Below, piece by piece: positions 41,906 through 50,298 of a DNA stretch of 64,000 nt (its first letter is position 1; every line of letters begins with the position of its first letter). Origin of the DNA: Polycyclovorans sp964425915 (GTDB lineage Bacteria; Pseudomonadota; Gammaproteobacteria; Nevskiales; Nevskiaceae). The position numbers and the translations under genes were made by a program. The stretch is from positions 62,001-126,000 of the forward strand of contig CAYROO010000004.1 in NCBI GenBank assembly GCA_964425915.1, given 5' to 3'. The notes below the pieces were generated by a model. The model did no database searches. It saw nothing but the letters and a program-made list of their open reading frames with translations, and was not told the origin of the DNA.

Positions 41906-42684
41906 GCTGGGCGGAAGCGATCCTTCCAGGCTCGAAGGGCGGCAAAAGCCGAGACGTGGTTGTCGACAGCATGTCCCGCGGCACGTTCCGCGGCGGCGCG
42001 AACCGCAGGCACCTGACACCGAAGATAGGGATTGAAGCGGCGCTCGTCCGCGAGGGTGCTGGGCAGGCTGGGCTGGCCGCGTGCGCGCAGTGCCTGCACG
42101 GCCTCGATCCGGGCCGCGATGTCCGGGTTGTCCGGCTCAACAGCGGCGGCGAAGGCAAGGTTGGCGAGTGTGTACTCATGTGTGCAGGCGACGCGGGTCG
42201 CGCCGGGCAGCGCATTGAGCCGCGACAGGCTGTCGTACATCTGGGCGGGGGTGCCCTCGAACAGTCGCCCGCAGCCTGCCGAGAACAGCGTGTCGCCGCA
42301 AAACAGCCAGTCTTCGATCAAATAGCCGATGTGGCCCAGGGTATGCCCAGGCAGTGCCATCACCTGTGCCTCACCGAACGGCAGCGATAGCCGTTCGTTA
42401 CCCTGCAGCGGATGCGTCAAGGTCGGGATGCGTGCCGCTTCCGCGGCCGGACCATAGACCGGTATCGGGCCGGCGGCGGCACACAGCTCGGCGATTCCGC
42501 CGATGTGGTCCGGATGCCAGTGGGTGATCAGGATGCCTGTGAGGCGGCACCCACTGCGTTCCAAATGGGCGGCCACCGGCGCGGCCACCCCGGGGTCGAT
42601 CACCCAGGCTTGCCTGGGCAGGCGATCATCGTCAAGGCACCAAACGTAGTTGTCTTCGAGGATGGGGATCGGGTGGGCGTTCAT
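41902..42684 (-). CDS. gloB: Glyoxalase II (hydroxyacylglutathione hydrolase)
   Basis: 260 residues from MNAHPIPILE, which is the canonical N-terminus including DNYVWCL. Metal-binding THWHPDHIGG (about 58-67), LPGHTLGHIG (about 112-121) and FCGDTLFSAGCGRLFEG (about 129-145) are complete. It hydrolyses S-D-lactoylglutathione to D-lactate and glutathione in methylglyoxal detoxification. Divergent from the methyltransferase gene and overlapping mltD, as in the conserved gammaproteobacterial cluster. Confidence 0.95.
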   Translation of the reverse strand: MNAHPIPILEDNYVWCLDDDRLPRQAWVIDPGVAAPVAAHLERSGCRLTGILITHWHPDHIGGIAELCAAAGPIPVYGPAAEAARIPTLTHPLQGNERLSLPFGEAQVMALPGHTLGHIGYLIEDWLFCGDTLFSAGCGRLFEGTPAQMYDSLSRLNALPGATRVACTHEYTLANLAFAAAVEPDNPDIAARIEAVQALRARGQPSLPSTLADERRFNPYLRCQVPAVRAAAERAAGHAVDNHVSAFAALRAWKDRFRPA

Positions 42685-42706
42685 GGAGGTATCATGACGC
42701 TCCCCG

Positions 42707-43498
42707 ATGACTGCGGAAACCCCAGCGCCGTCCATGCTGAGATCAGCGTCCCGAAGCCGTCAGCCCAACCGCGCCGCCTTGACCCGCTGGTGGGCCACCC
42801 CCCGTGCCCAGCGTGTGGTCCATCTTGCGCGTCTGGCGTTGGCAGAGCGGCTGCCGGACGTATTCGGCCGGGAGCTCCTGCAGATCGGGTGCTTCGGCGG
42901 AAATGTGCTGCTGGAGGGTGCAGCCACGCTGCACCGTGCGGTCATTGGCAGCCCGTTGTCGGCTGGCGCCCAGGCCTGGGCCCTGCCGGAATCGCTGCCG
43001 CTGCCCTCGGCCAGCATTGACGGTGTACTGCTGCCGCATACGCTGGAGTTCTGTCAGTCACCGCACCAGGTATTGCGTGAAGTGGACCGCGTGCTCAACG
43101 ATCGCGGCCGGCTGTTCGTGCTGGGATTCAACCCCTGGGGCGCCAGTGCCTGGCGCAGCCGCCTGCGGTGGCCCACGCAGCGACTGCCGGACGGGATTCG
43201 CTTCACCAGTGTCGGCCGCCTGGAGGACTGGCTGGCCCTGCTCGATTTCGAAGTGACCGAGGTGCACCGGTTCAGTGCCGGCTTTCCATGGTTGCGGCGG
43301 ACCAGCGATGGTGAGGCGTGGTGGCGCTGGCTGGCGCAGCCGTTCCAGGAGGTTTACCTGTTGAGTGCGCGCAAGCGTCGGGTGCCGATGAATCTGTTGC
43401 CGCGGGCGCCCCGTGTGCCGCTGCGGCCACGGTTGGGGGCGACGCCGGTGGCGCATCGCGATGCGCGTTTCACCCCGGGCGACGAACCCTCGGCATGA
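42707..43498 (+). CDS. SAM-dependent methyltransferase (YafS-like)
   Basis: 263 residues. Class I methyltransferase with a degenerate SAM motif LLQIGCFGGNVLLEG (about 57-71) and a second conserved block DGVLLPHTLEFCQSPHQVLREVDRVL, typical of the YafS/methyltransf_11 group located between gloB and rnhA. Substrate unknown in the family. It overlaps rnhA by ATGA and is divergent from gloB with a 22-nt gap. Confidence 0.85.
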   Translation: MTAETPAPSMLRSASRSRQPNRAALTRWWATPRAQRVVHLARLALAERLPDVFGRELLQIGCFGGNVLLEGAATLHRAVIGSPLSAGAQAWALPESLPLPSASIDGVLLPHTLEFCQSPHQVLREVDRVLNDRGRLFVLGFNPWGASAWRSRLRWPTQRLPDGIRFTSVGRLEDWLALLDFEVTEVHRFSAGFPWLRRTSDGEAWWRWLAQPFQEVYLLSARKRRVPMNLLPRAPRVPLRPRLGATPVAHRDARFTPGDEPSA

Positions 43499-43935
43499 GT
43501 AAGCGCGTGGTGATCCATACCGACGGCGCCTGCAGTGGCAACCCGGGCCCGGGCGGCTGGGGTGTGCGTTTGGCCTGGGGCGAGCATGTGCGGACCCTGC
43601 ACGGGGGCGAGCCCGCCACCACCAACAACCGAATGGAATTGATGGCCGCTATCCAGGCCCTGGAGGCGCTCACGCAACCCTGTGCGGTGGAGCTGCACAC
43701 CGATTCCCAGTACGTGATGAAGGGCATCACCGAATGGTTGCCCGGCTGGAAGGCCCGGGGGTGGCGAACGGCCAGCAAGCAGCCGGTCAAGAATCAGGAC
43801 CTGTGGGAGCGCCTCGATGCTGCTCAGGCGCGTCACCAGGTGGACTGGCGCTGGGTGAAGGGGCACAACGGTGATCCCGGCAATGAAGCCGCTGATCAAC
43901 TGGCCAATCTCGGCCTGCGCGCGGCGCGCAGCTGA
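43495..43935 (+). CDS. rnhA: Ribonuclease HI
   Basis: 146 residues, standard length. Catalytic residues D10 (IHTDGACSGNPGPGGWG), Glu in NRMELMAAIQAL (about 48), Asp in LHTDSQYVMKGI (about 70) and the final Asp in GHNGDPGNEAAD (about 134) are all present. It degrades the RNA strand of RNA-DNA hybrids (R-loops, primers). The frame open from 43318 is rejected: the ATG at 43495 gives the exact family N-terminus and an ATGA overlap with the methyltransferase gene. Confidence 0.97.
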   Translation: MSKRVVIHTDGACSGNPGPGGWGVRLAWGEHVRTLHGGEPATTNNRMELMAAIQALEALTQPCAVELHTDSQYVMKGITEWLPGWKARGWRTASKQPVKNQDLWERLDAAQARHQVDWRWVKGHNGDPGNEAADQLANLGLRAARS

Positions 43936-43955
43936 CCACAAGCGGAGACCTGCGC

Positions 43956-44681
43956 ATGTCTGTTCCGATGCATCGCCAGATCGTGCTCGACACTGAAACC
44001 ACCGGGCTGGAGGTGGATCAGGGGCACCGCGTGATCGAGATCGGGTGTGTCGAGCTGCAGCGACGGCGGTTCACCCGCAACGATTTTCATCACTATGTAA
44101 ACCCGGACCGCGAGATCGAGGCCGGCGCGGTCGACGTGCACGGCATTACCAACGTCTTTTTGAGCGACAAGCCGCGCTTCCAGGAGCTGGCGCAGGAACT
44201 CTGGCGCTATCTCGAAGGCGCTGAGCTGATCATCCACAACGCACCGTTCGACGTTGGCTTTCTCAACATCGAATTCGCCCGTGCCGGCTTCGAGCAGAAG
44301 CTGGAGGATATCTGCACCATCACCGATACGGTGGCGATGGCGCGCAAGCTGCTGCCGGGCCAGCGCGTCAGTCTGGACGCGCTGTGCAAGCGCTACGGCG
44401 TCGATAACTCCACCCGTGATTTTCACGGTGCCTTGCTGGACGCCCGCCTGCTTGCCGACGTCTATCTGGCGATGACCGGAGGGCAGTCGCGGCTGGCACT
44501 GGATGAACGGGAAGGCGGCGGCCGCGGTCGATCCCGCTTCGTCGAGCTGTTGGATCCGCCGGACGTTCCGTTGCTGGTGCAGGCGCCGACCGCAGCCGAG
44601 TGGGACGCGCATCAGGCGCGCTTGCGGGCCATCGACCAGAAGGGGGCATGCCTGTGGGCCGAGGACCTCGGCGAGCGCTGA
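43956..44681 (+). CDS. dnaQ: DNA polymerase III epsilon subunit (proofreading exonuclease)
   Basis: 241 residues. DEDDh exonuclease motifs: ExoI LDTETTGLEVDQGHRVIEIG (about 9-28), ExoII HNAPFDVGFLN (about 96-106), ExoIII HGALLDARLLADVYLAMTGG (about 156-175, with His). The C-terminal tail that binds the polymerase alpha subunit is present (residues about 190-241). It removes mispaired 3' nucleotides during replication. It follows rnhA by 20 nt in the conserved block. Confidence 0.95.
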   Translation: MSVPMHRQIVLDTETTGLEVDQGHRVIEIGCVELQRRRFTRNDFHHYVNPDREIEAGAVDVHGITNVFLSDKPRFQELAQELWRYLEGAELIIHNAPFDVGFLNIEFARAGFEQKLEDICTITDTVAMARKLLPGQRVSLDALCKRYGVDNSTRDFHGALLDARLLADVYLAMTGGQSRLALDEREGGGRGRSRFVELLDPPDVPLLVQAPTAAEWDAHQARLRAIDQKGACLWAEDLGER

Positions 44682-44685
44682 GGAC

Positions 44686-45621
44686 TCAGCGCTTTCCCGG
44701 TTTCACTGCCTGGGCGGTGATGACTTCGAAGTAGGGCGGACGGACCTCGCGGGAGGTCACGCGGCACTGCTCTACCTTCAGCCCTTGCGTCTCCAGCAAG
44801 CGCTTCAGGGCGTCGACGCTGGTACCTAGATTGACGTGATCGTAGGCAGCCATGGCGGCTTCATGACGGTGCGCCTTGAGCGCAGCCGCTACCAGATGCC
44901 CTCCCGGTTTGAGCAAGCGGGCGGACTCGGCGATCAGTCGCTCCGGGGTGGTGGTGTAGCTCAGGGCGTGCAGGGCGAATACGGTATCGAAGCTGCTGTC
45001 GGCGAACGGTAGGTCGTGCATGTCACCCTGATGGAAGGCGACGTGTCGGAAGCGCGACAGGCGCCGCTCGGCAGCGGCGATCACGGTGGCGCTGATGTCG
45101 ACACAGGTGACGCTGGTGGCCTGCTCGGCGAGCAGCTCGGCAAGCACCCCGTCGCCCGAGGCGAGGTCAAGTACGCGGCCCGGTCGCGTCAGACCGATCA
45201 GCGCGCGCGCCGTGGCCTCCCAGGTCCGGCCGGGGGAGTAGTGCAGTTCCATGCGGCCCGCGACCGACTCGGCCCAGGTGCGGCCATGTTTGCGCGCCCG
45301 AATGCATTCTTCTGCGCGCTCTCGATCAAGCCGGGTCTGACCATCGTCGAGGTCGCTGCGCAGTAACTCCCACAGGGGCAGCGCGTCGCCTTCACGACTG
45401 GCGAAATAGAGCGCGGCGCCTTGCGTGCGCTTGTCCTGCACCAGCCCAGCTCGGCGTAGACGGGAAAGATGGGTGGATACCCGACTCTGCGCCAGACCAG
45501 TCACTTCGGTGAGCTCGGCCATGGTCAGCTCAAAGGCCTCCAACAACAGCAGCAGCCGCAGACGACTGGCGTCGCCCAGCAGCTGGCAGAGATCGGTGCT
45601 TTGTTGGAGAGAGAGCGCCAT
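44686..45621 (-). CDS. ArsR-type regulator fused to a SAM methyltransferase
   Basis: 311 residues from MALSLQQSTD. Residues about 1-80 form an ArsR winged helix (LGDASRLRLLLLLEAFELTM, LTEVTGLAQSRVSTHLSRLR); residues about 130-300 form a class I methyltransferase with SAM motif VLDLASGDGVLAELLA. The known fusion class is usually linked to methionine/SAH metabolism (inference from family memory). No ArsR metal-binding cysteine pair is visible. Convergent with dnaQ (4-nt gap). Confidence 0.88.
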   Translation of the reverse strand: MALSLQQSTDLCQLLGDASRLRLLLLLEAFELTMAELTEVTGLAQSRVSTHLSRLRRAGLVQDKRTQGAALYFASREGDALPLWELLRSDLDDGQTRLDRERAEECIRARKHGRTWAESVAGRMELHYSPGRTWEATARALIGLTRPGRVLDLASGDGVLAELLAEQATSVTCVDISATVIAAAERRLSRFRHVAFHQGDMHDLPFADSSFDTVFALHALSYTTTPERLIAESARLLKPGGHLVAAALKAHRHEAAMAAYDHVNLGTSVDALKRLLETQGLKVEQCRVTSREVRPPYFEVITAQAVKPGKR

Positions 45622-45700
45622 GGCGGCCGGGATTGTCCCCGGCCCCCGGTGCCGACGCAAATGGTTCGGCGCCGTTGCGAACGACGCCGAACCGCGTCGC

Positions 45701-46582
45701 TCAGCCGGCGTTGTTGTCGCTGGGCGGTGGTGGTGGCGGCGCCTCAGCGGCCCGCTTGCGCTTACCACGGCTGGTGGCAAGGAAGGCGCGAGACTCCAGG
45801 TTTGGGCGCAGCGACTGCACGGCCGTGACGGTTTCCTGCGCGCGTGCCTTCACCTTGCCGGCCATCTGACGCGCCTGGGCCTGAGCTTCCGCAGCCTCCT
45901 TGCGAACCGCGGCCTGGGCATCGACTACCCGCTTCTCAACCGAGCTTCTGGCCTTTTCGGCGGTGGCGCGCGCCTTGGTGGCGGTGGCCTTGACCTGACT
46001 GCGGGCGTTGGCCACAGCGCCTTCGGCCTGCTTGCGCGCCGTTTCGGCGCGCGTTCGCAGGTCGTTCACCACCTTGCTCGCCGCCGCATTCGCCTTCGCG
46101 GGGGCCGGCTTCTTGTTGGCTGCCGGCTTGGCGGAAGGTTTATTGGCAACGACCTTGGCAGCTGCGGTAGCTTTCTTCGCTGCCGCTTTGGGTTTGGCAG
46201 CGGTCTGCTTGCCGGCAGGCTTGACCGGCCCCTTGGCGACCTTGGCCTTCTTGCTGGCGGTGGGCTTGGTCGCAGCCAACTTGCGCGCCGTGGCCGCCGG
46301 TTTGGTCTTCGCTTTTGCCTTTACCTTGCTGGATGCTGGCTTGGAGGCCGGCTTGGATGCCGCCTTGCCCTTGCTAGCCGGTTTGGCTTTGGTCTTGGGT
46401 GCCGCTTTAGCAGTGGGCTTGGCAGCCGGCTTCGACGCCACCTTGGCGGAGGCCTTTGCAGCCGGTTTGGCGGCCGACTTTGGCGGGCTCATCCCGCGCG
46501 CCCGCTTGGCAACCGATTCGGCGGCCTTCTTGATTACAGCGAGCGGACTGCGGCTCTTGGAAGCATTCTTTGCAGCGGCCAT
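45701..46582 (-). CDS. Histone H1-like Lys/Ala/Pro-rich protein (AlgP-like)
   Basis: 293 residues made largely of Ala, Lys and Pro in KPAAK/KPASK-type repeats (about residues 30-170), followed by a coiled-coil, Glu/Arg-rich segment (about 170-260) and a proline-rich end (PPPPPPSDNN). It resembles AlgP and eukaryotic-histone-like proteins that bind DNA non-specifically. GGGAG lies 8 nt before ATG. The repetitive sequence creates long open frames on the opposite strand, which are not genes. Confidence 0.85.
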   Translation of the reverse strand: MAAAKNASKSRSPLAVIKKAAESVAKRARGMSPPKSAAKPAAKASAKVASKPAAKPTAKAAPKTKAKPASKGKAASKPASKPASSKVKAKAKTKPAATARKLAATKPTASKKAKVAKGPVKPAGKQTAAKPKAAAKKATAAAKVVANKPSAKPAANKKPAPAKANAAASKVVNDLRTRAETARKQAEGAVANARSQVKATATKARATAEKARSSVEKRVVDAQAAVRKEAAEAQAQARQMAGKVKARAQETVTAVQSLRPNLESRAFLATSRGKRKRAAEAPPPPPPSDNNAG

Positions 46583-46888
46583 CGGCTTTTCTCCCTATTT
46601 GTACGGCGCCAACGCGAGTAACAGATCGGAACACAGCGACTGCGGCAGCCCCCCTCGTCCCCGGGGCTCTTGACAAGCTCTCGTTATGTGCTTACGCGAG
46701 CATAGGAAGGCGCCATGCGCCTGTCAAAGGTTAAGGCGTCCCATTGGCCTCCTGCGGTTTTGGCCGCATCTGCCATCAGCCGGTATCATCCCGAGGCTAC
46801 CTACCATTTGGTGGCACCCCCAGGCACCAGGGCCGTGGCCCGAAGGCGGGGGTGCTGGAAACCCTTTCTATTTGGCCGAGGTCATTTC
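46583..46888. other. Divergent intergenic region between the histone-like gene and fadB
   Basis: No gene found. A perfect -35 hexamer TTGACA lies at 46670-46675 on the plus strand, but the expected -10 position (TTACGC near 46692) is poor, so a promoter is uncertain. An open frame from 46715 joins in frame to fadB; it lacks a ribosome site and family-type residues, and fadB most likely begins at 46889. Confidence 0.5.
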
Positions 46889-49039
46889 ATGTACGAAGGA
46901 AAGTCCATTCGCCTGACGCAGCGGGACGACGGCATTGCGGTGCTGTGTTTCGACCGTCAGGGTGAATCCGTCAACAAGTTCGACCGTCAGACGCTGGAAG
47001 AGCTGCGCACGGTCGCCGACCAGCTCAAGGCATCGAACGGCCTCAAGGGCCTGGTGGTGACGTCCGGCAAGGACGTCTTCATCGTCGGCGCTGACATCAC
47101 CGAATTCGGCGCCAGCTTTCAAAAGCCCGAAGAGGAAATCGCCGGCTGGGCGCTGGAAGCCAATCAGATCTTCAACACGCTGGAAGATCTGCCCGTCCCC
47201 AGCGTCACTGCGATCAACGGGATCGCGCTCGGCGGCGGCCTGGAAATGGCGCTGGCCACCGACTATCGGGTGATGAGTGAAACTGCCGTGGTGGGTCTGC
47301 CTGAGACCAAGCTCGGCATCATCCCGGGGTTCGGGGGCACCGTGCGCCTCGCGCGCTTGACCGGTGCCGACAACGCGATCGAGTGGATTGCCGGTGGTGG
47401 CCACAACAAGGCGCCGGCGGCACTCGCGGTCCGCGCAGTGGACGCGGTGGTGAAGCCCGAGAAGCTGTTCGATGCCGCCGTGGCCCTGATCCAGCAGGCC
47501 AACGACGGCAAGTATGACTGGCAGGCCCGGCGCGCTCAGAAGACCGGCCCGCTCAAGCTCGACATGATCGAGCAGATGATGACGTTCTCCACCGCCGAGG
47601 CGTTCATCGCCGGCAAGGCCGGCAAGAACTACCCGGCGCCGGTGGCCGCCGTGAAGGCCATCCAGAAGGCGGCCGGCAAGGGGCGTGACGAAGCGCTCAA
47701 GATCGAGGCTGCGGCGTTTGCCAAGCTGGCCAAGACCACGGTGGCGGACGCCCTGATCGGCCTGTTCCTCAACGATCAGTTCTTGAAGAAGACCGCCAAG
47801 GCCCAGATGAAGGGTGCCGCCGAGATCCAGCAGGCAGCGGTGCTCGGCGCCGGGATCATGGGCGGTGGCATCGCCTATCAGAGCGCGGTGAAGGGCACAC
47901 CCATCATCATGAAGGACATCGCCGACAAGGCGCTGGACCTGGGGATGAGCGAAGCCAACAAGCTGCTCTCCAAGCAGGTTCAGCGCAAGAAGCTGACCCC
48001 GGAGAAGGCGGGCGCCATCCTGTCCACCATCCGGCCGACCTTGAACTACGGCGATTTCGGCAACGTCAACATCGTCATCGAGGCGGTGGTCGAGAACCCG
48101 AAGATCAAGAAGGCGGTGCTGGCGGAGACCGAGGGCCTGGTCAAGCCGGGCACCATCATTGCGTCCAACACCTCCTCGATCTCCATCGACGAGCTGGCAA
48201 GCGCGGTGAAGCATCCCGAGAACTTCCTCGGCATGCACTTCTTCAACCCGGTCCACAAGATGCCGCTGGTGGAAGTGATCTACGGCGAGAAGACCTCCAA
48301 GGAAGCCATCGCCACCACTGTCTCGCTGGCCACCAAGATGGGCAAGACCCCCATCGTGGTGAAGAACTGCCCGGGCTTCCTGGTCAACCGCATCCTGTTC
48401 CCGTACTTCGGCGGCTGGTTGGCGCTGATGCGTGACGGCGGCGACTTCGTCGCGGTCGACAAGATCATGGAGAAGTTCGGCTGGCCGATGGGGCCGGCTT
48501 ATCTGCAGGACGTGGTGGGCATCGATACCTCCCACCATGTGGGCGACGTGCTGGCCGAGGGCTACCCCGACCGCATGTCCAAGACCTTCGAAACTGCGCT
48601 GGATGTGATGTACGAAGCCAAGCGCTATGGCCAGAAGAATGGCATCGGCTTCTACAAGTACAGCACCGATCCGAAGGGTAAGCCAAAGAAGGAAGTGGCA
48701 AGCGACAGCTACGAGCTGATCGCCAAGGTGCAGCCGGAAGGCCGCAAGGAGTTCGACGAGGAAGAGGTGATCGACCGGCTGATGCTGCCGATGATCATCG
48801 AAACCGTGCGCTGCCTCGATGAGGGCATCGTCGGCTCGCCGCAGGAAGCCGATATGGGCCTGATTCTGGGCATCGGCTTCCCGCCGTTCCGCGGTGGTGC
48901 CCTCAAGTACGCCGATACCCTGGGCATGAAGAACGTGCTCGAAAAGGCCGCCAAGTATGCGCATCTCGGCAAGCTCTATGAGCCCACCGAGTCGATGAAG
49001 AAAATGGCTGCCGACGGCGCGACTTACTACAAGAAGTAA
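46889..49039 (+). CDS. fadB: Fatty-acid oxidation complex alpha subunit (FadB type)
   Basis: 716 residues, close to E. coli FadB (729). N-terminal crotonase domain with GKDVFIVGADITEF (about 57-70) and GIALGGGLEMALATDYRV (about 113-130); 3-hydroxyacyl-CoA dehydrogenase domain with VLGAGIMGGGIAYQSA (about 318-333), IIASNTSSISIDELA and HFFNPVHKMPLVEVI. It hydrates enoyl-CoA and oxidises L-3-hydroxyacyl-CoA using NAD+. GAGGT lies 7 nt before ATG. fadA follows after 30 nt; together they form the cytoplasmic alpha2beta2 complex. Confidence 0.95.
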   Translation: MYEGKSIRLTQRDDGIAVLCFDRQGESVNKFDRQTLEELRTVADQLKASNGLKGLVVTSGKDVFIVGADITEFGASFQKPEEEIAGWALEANQIFNTLEDLPVPSVTAINGIALGGGLEMALATDYRVMSETAVVGLPETKLGIIPGFGGTVRLARLTGADNAIEWIAGGGHNKAPAALAVRAVDAVVKPEKLFDAAVALIQQANDGKYDWQARRAQKTGPLKLDMIEQMMTFSTAEAFIAGKAGKNYPAPVAAVKAIQKAAGKGRDEALKIEAAAFAKLAKTTVADALIGLFLNDQFLKKTAKAQMKGAAEIQQAAVLGAGIMGGGIAYQSAVKGTPIIMKDIADKALDLGMSEANKLLSKQVQRKKLTPEKAGAILSTIRPTLNYGDFGNVNIVIEAVVENPKIKKAVLAETEGLVKPGTIIASNTSSISIDELASAVKHPENFLGMHFFNPVHKMPLVEVIYGEKTSKEAIATTVSLATKMGKTPIVVKNCPGFLVNRILFPYFGGWLALMRDGGDFVAVDKIMEKFGWPMGPAYLQDVVGIDTSHHVGDVLAEGYPDRMSKTFETALDVMYEAKRYGQKNGIGFYKYSTDPKGKPKKEVASDSYELIAKVQPEGRKEFDEEEVIDRLMLPMIIETVRCLDEGIVGSPQEADMGLILGIGFPPFRGGALKYADTLGMKNVLEKAAKYAHLGKLYEPTESMKKMAADGATYYKK

Positions 49040-49069
49040 GTTGCCCTCACTGAATTCTGGAGATTACAC

Positions 49070-50233
49070 ATGACGACCGAAGTCGTAATCGTTGATGCGA
49101 TCCGTACCCCGATGGGCCGTTCCAAGGGCGGCGTGTTTCGCAATGTGCGTGCCGAAGACCTCTCGGCCAACCTGATCCGCGGCATTCTTGCCCGCAACGA
49201 AGCGCTCAAGCCCGCCGATGTCGAGGATGTGGTGTGGGGCTGCGTGCAGCAGACCCTGGAGCAGGGCTTCAACATCGCCCGCAATGCCGCCCTGCTGGCC
49301 GGTTTGCCGCAGACGGTGCCGGGGCAGACGGTGAACCGCCTGTGCGGCTCATCGATGAGCGCCCTGCACATCGCGTTTGCCAGCATCCAGGCCGGTGTCG
49401 GCGACACATACATCTGCGGCGGCGTCGAGCATATGGGCCATGTGGCCATGACCCACGGCTTTGACGGCAACCCGGCGATGAGCCTGGTCAGCGCCAAGGC
49501 GGCCGCGATGATGGGCCTGACCGCCGAGATGCTGACGCAGACCCATGGCATCAATCGCCAAGCGCAGGATGAGTTTGCGCTGGCCAGCCACCAGAAGGCG
49601 GTGCAGGCCTATAAGGATGGCAAGACCCAGAAGGAGATCCTGCCGATTGCCGGACACGACGCCGATGGCGCGCCGGTGATGGTGGACTGGGACGAAGTGG
49701 CCCGCGCCGATGCCAGCCTCGAAGGCCTGGGCGGCCTGCGCCCGGCGTTCAACCCCAAGGGGTCCGTGACGGCTGGCAACAGCTCCGCCATCTCCGATGG
49801 CGCGTCCTGCGTGCTGGTGATGAGTGCCGACAAGGCCAAGGCGCTGGGCCTGAAGCCAATGGCGCGCATCGTGTCGGTGGCCGCCGCCGGCTGCAACCCG
49901 TCGATCATGGGCATCGGACCGGTGCCGGCGACGCAGAAGGCGCTCAAGCGCGCGGGACTGTCGATCGACAACATCGACTACTTCGAGCTCAACGAAGCCT
50001 TTGCGGCCCAGTCGCTGGCGGTGATCAAGGACCTCAAGCTCACCGAGCGCATGGACCGTATCAACCTGAAGGGTGGCGCCATCGCCCTCGGCCATCCGCT
50101 GGGCTGCTCCGGTGCGCGCATCACCGGCGCGCTGGCCCATGTGCTCAATGAGCAGGGCGGCCAGTTCGGCGTGGCGACCATGTGCATCGGCATGGGCCAG
50201 GGCGTCGCAACCGTACTTGAGCGCGTCCACTGA
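49070..50233 (+). CDS. fadA: 3-ketoacyl-CoA thiolase (FadA)
   Basis: 387 residues, same length as E. coli FadA (387). Nucleophile Cys in VNRLCGSSMSALH (about 91), the NEAF motif FELNEAFAAQSLAV (about 305-318), GGAIALGHPLGCSGARI (about 338-354) with His and the second Cys, and CIGMGQGVA. It cleaves 3-ketoacyl-CoA with CoA to acetyl-CoA and a shortened acyl-CoA. GGAG lies about 8 nt before ATG. Last gene of the fadBA operon, followed by a strong terminator. Confidence 0.96.
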   Translation: MTTEVVIVDAIRTPMGRSKGGVFRNVRAEDLSANLIRGILARNEALKPADVEDVVWGCVQQTLEQGFNIARNAALLAGLPQTVPGQTVNRLCGSSMSALHIAFASIQAGVGDTYICGGVEHMGHVAMTHGFDGNPAMSLVSAKAAAMMGLTAEMLTQTHGINRQAQDEFALASHQKAVQAYKDGKTQKEILPIAGHDADGAPVMVDWDEVARADASLEGLGGLRPAFNPKGSVTAGNSSAISDGASCVLVMSADKAKALGLKPMARIVSVAAAGCNPSIMGIGPVPATQKALKRAGLSIDNIDYFELNEAFAAQSLAVIKDLKLTERMDRINLKGGAIALGHPLGCSGARITGALAHVLNEQGGQFGVATMCIGMGQGVATVLERVH

Positions 50234-50253
50234 GGTTGGCTGTTGCAGGATCG

Positions 50254-50282
50254 AAAAGGCGGCCCGAGAGGGCCGCCTTTTT
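50254..50282 (+). terminator. Rho-independent terminator of fadBA
   Basis: AAAAGGCGGCCC-GAGA-GGGCCGCCTTTTT: an 8-bp GC stem extended by A-T pairs, 4-nt loop and T-tract, 20 nt after fadA. It may also serve the convergent GH31 gene, because the stem is flanked by A and T runs. Confidence 0.92.
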
Positions 50283-50298
50283 CATGTCTGACACCGCT

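Noticed and set aside
46008..46673. Hydrophobic 221-codon frame opposite the histone-like gene, resembling a membrane protein
   Set aside because: It is the complement of Lys/Ala/Pro repeat codons, which reads as Leu/Ala/Gly; the Lys-rich strand has the ribosome site.
46670..46698. TTGACA as a fadB promoter
   Set aside because: The -35 is perfect but the -10 is too poor at 16-18 nt spacing to call a promoter; noted only in the intergenic entry.
46868..48964. 698-codon open frame antisense to fadB
   Set aside because: It is the reverse-strand shadow of a high-GC gene whose forward product has every FadB motif; the antisense product is His/Leu/Gly-rich with no domain.
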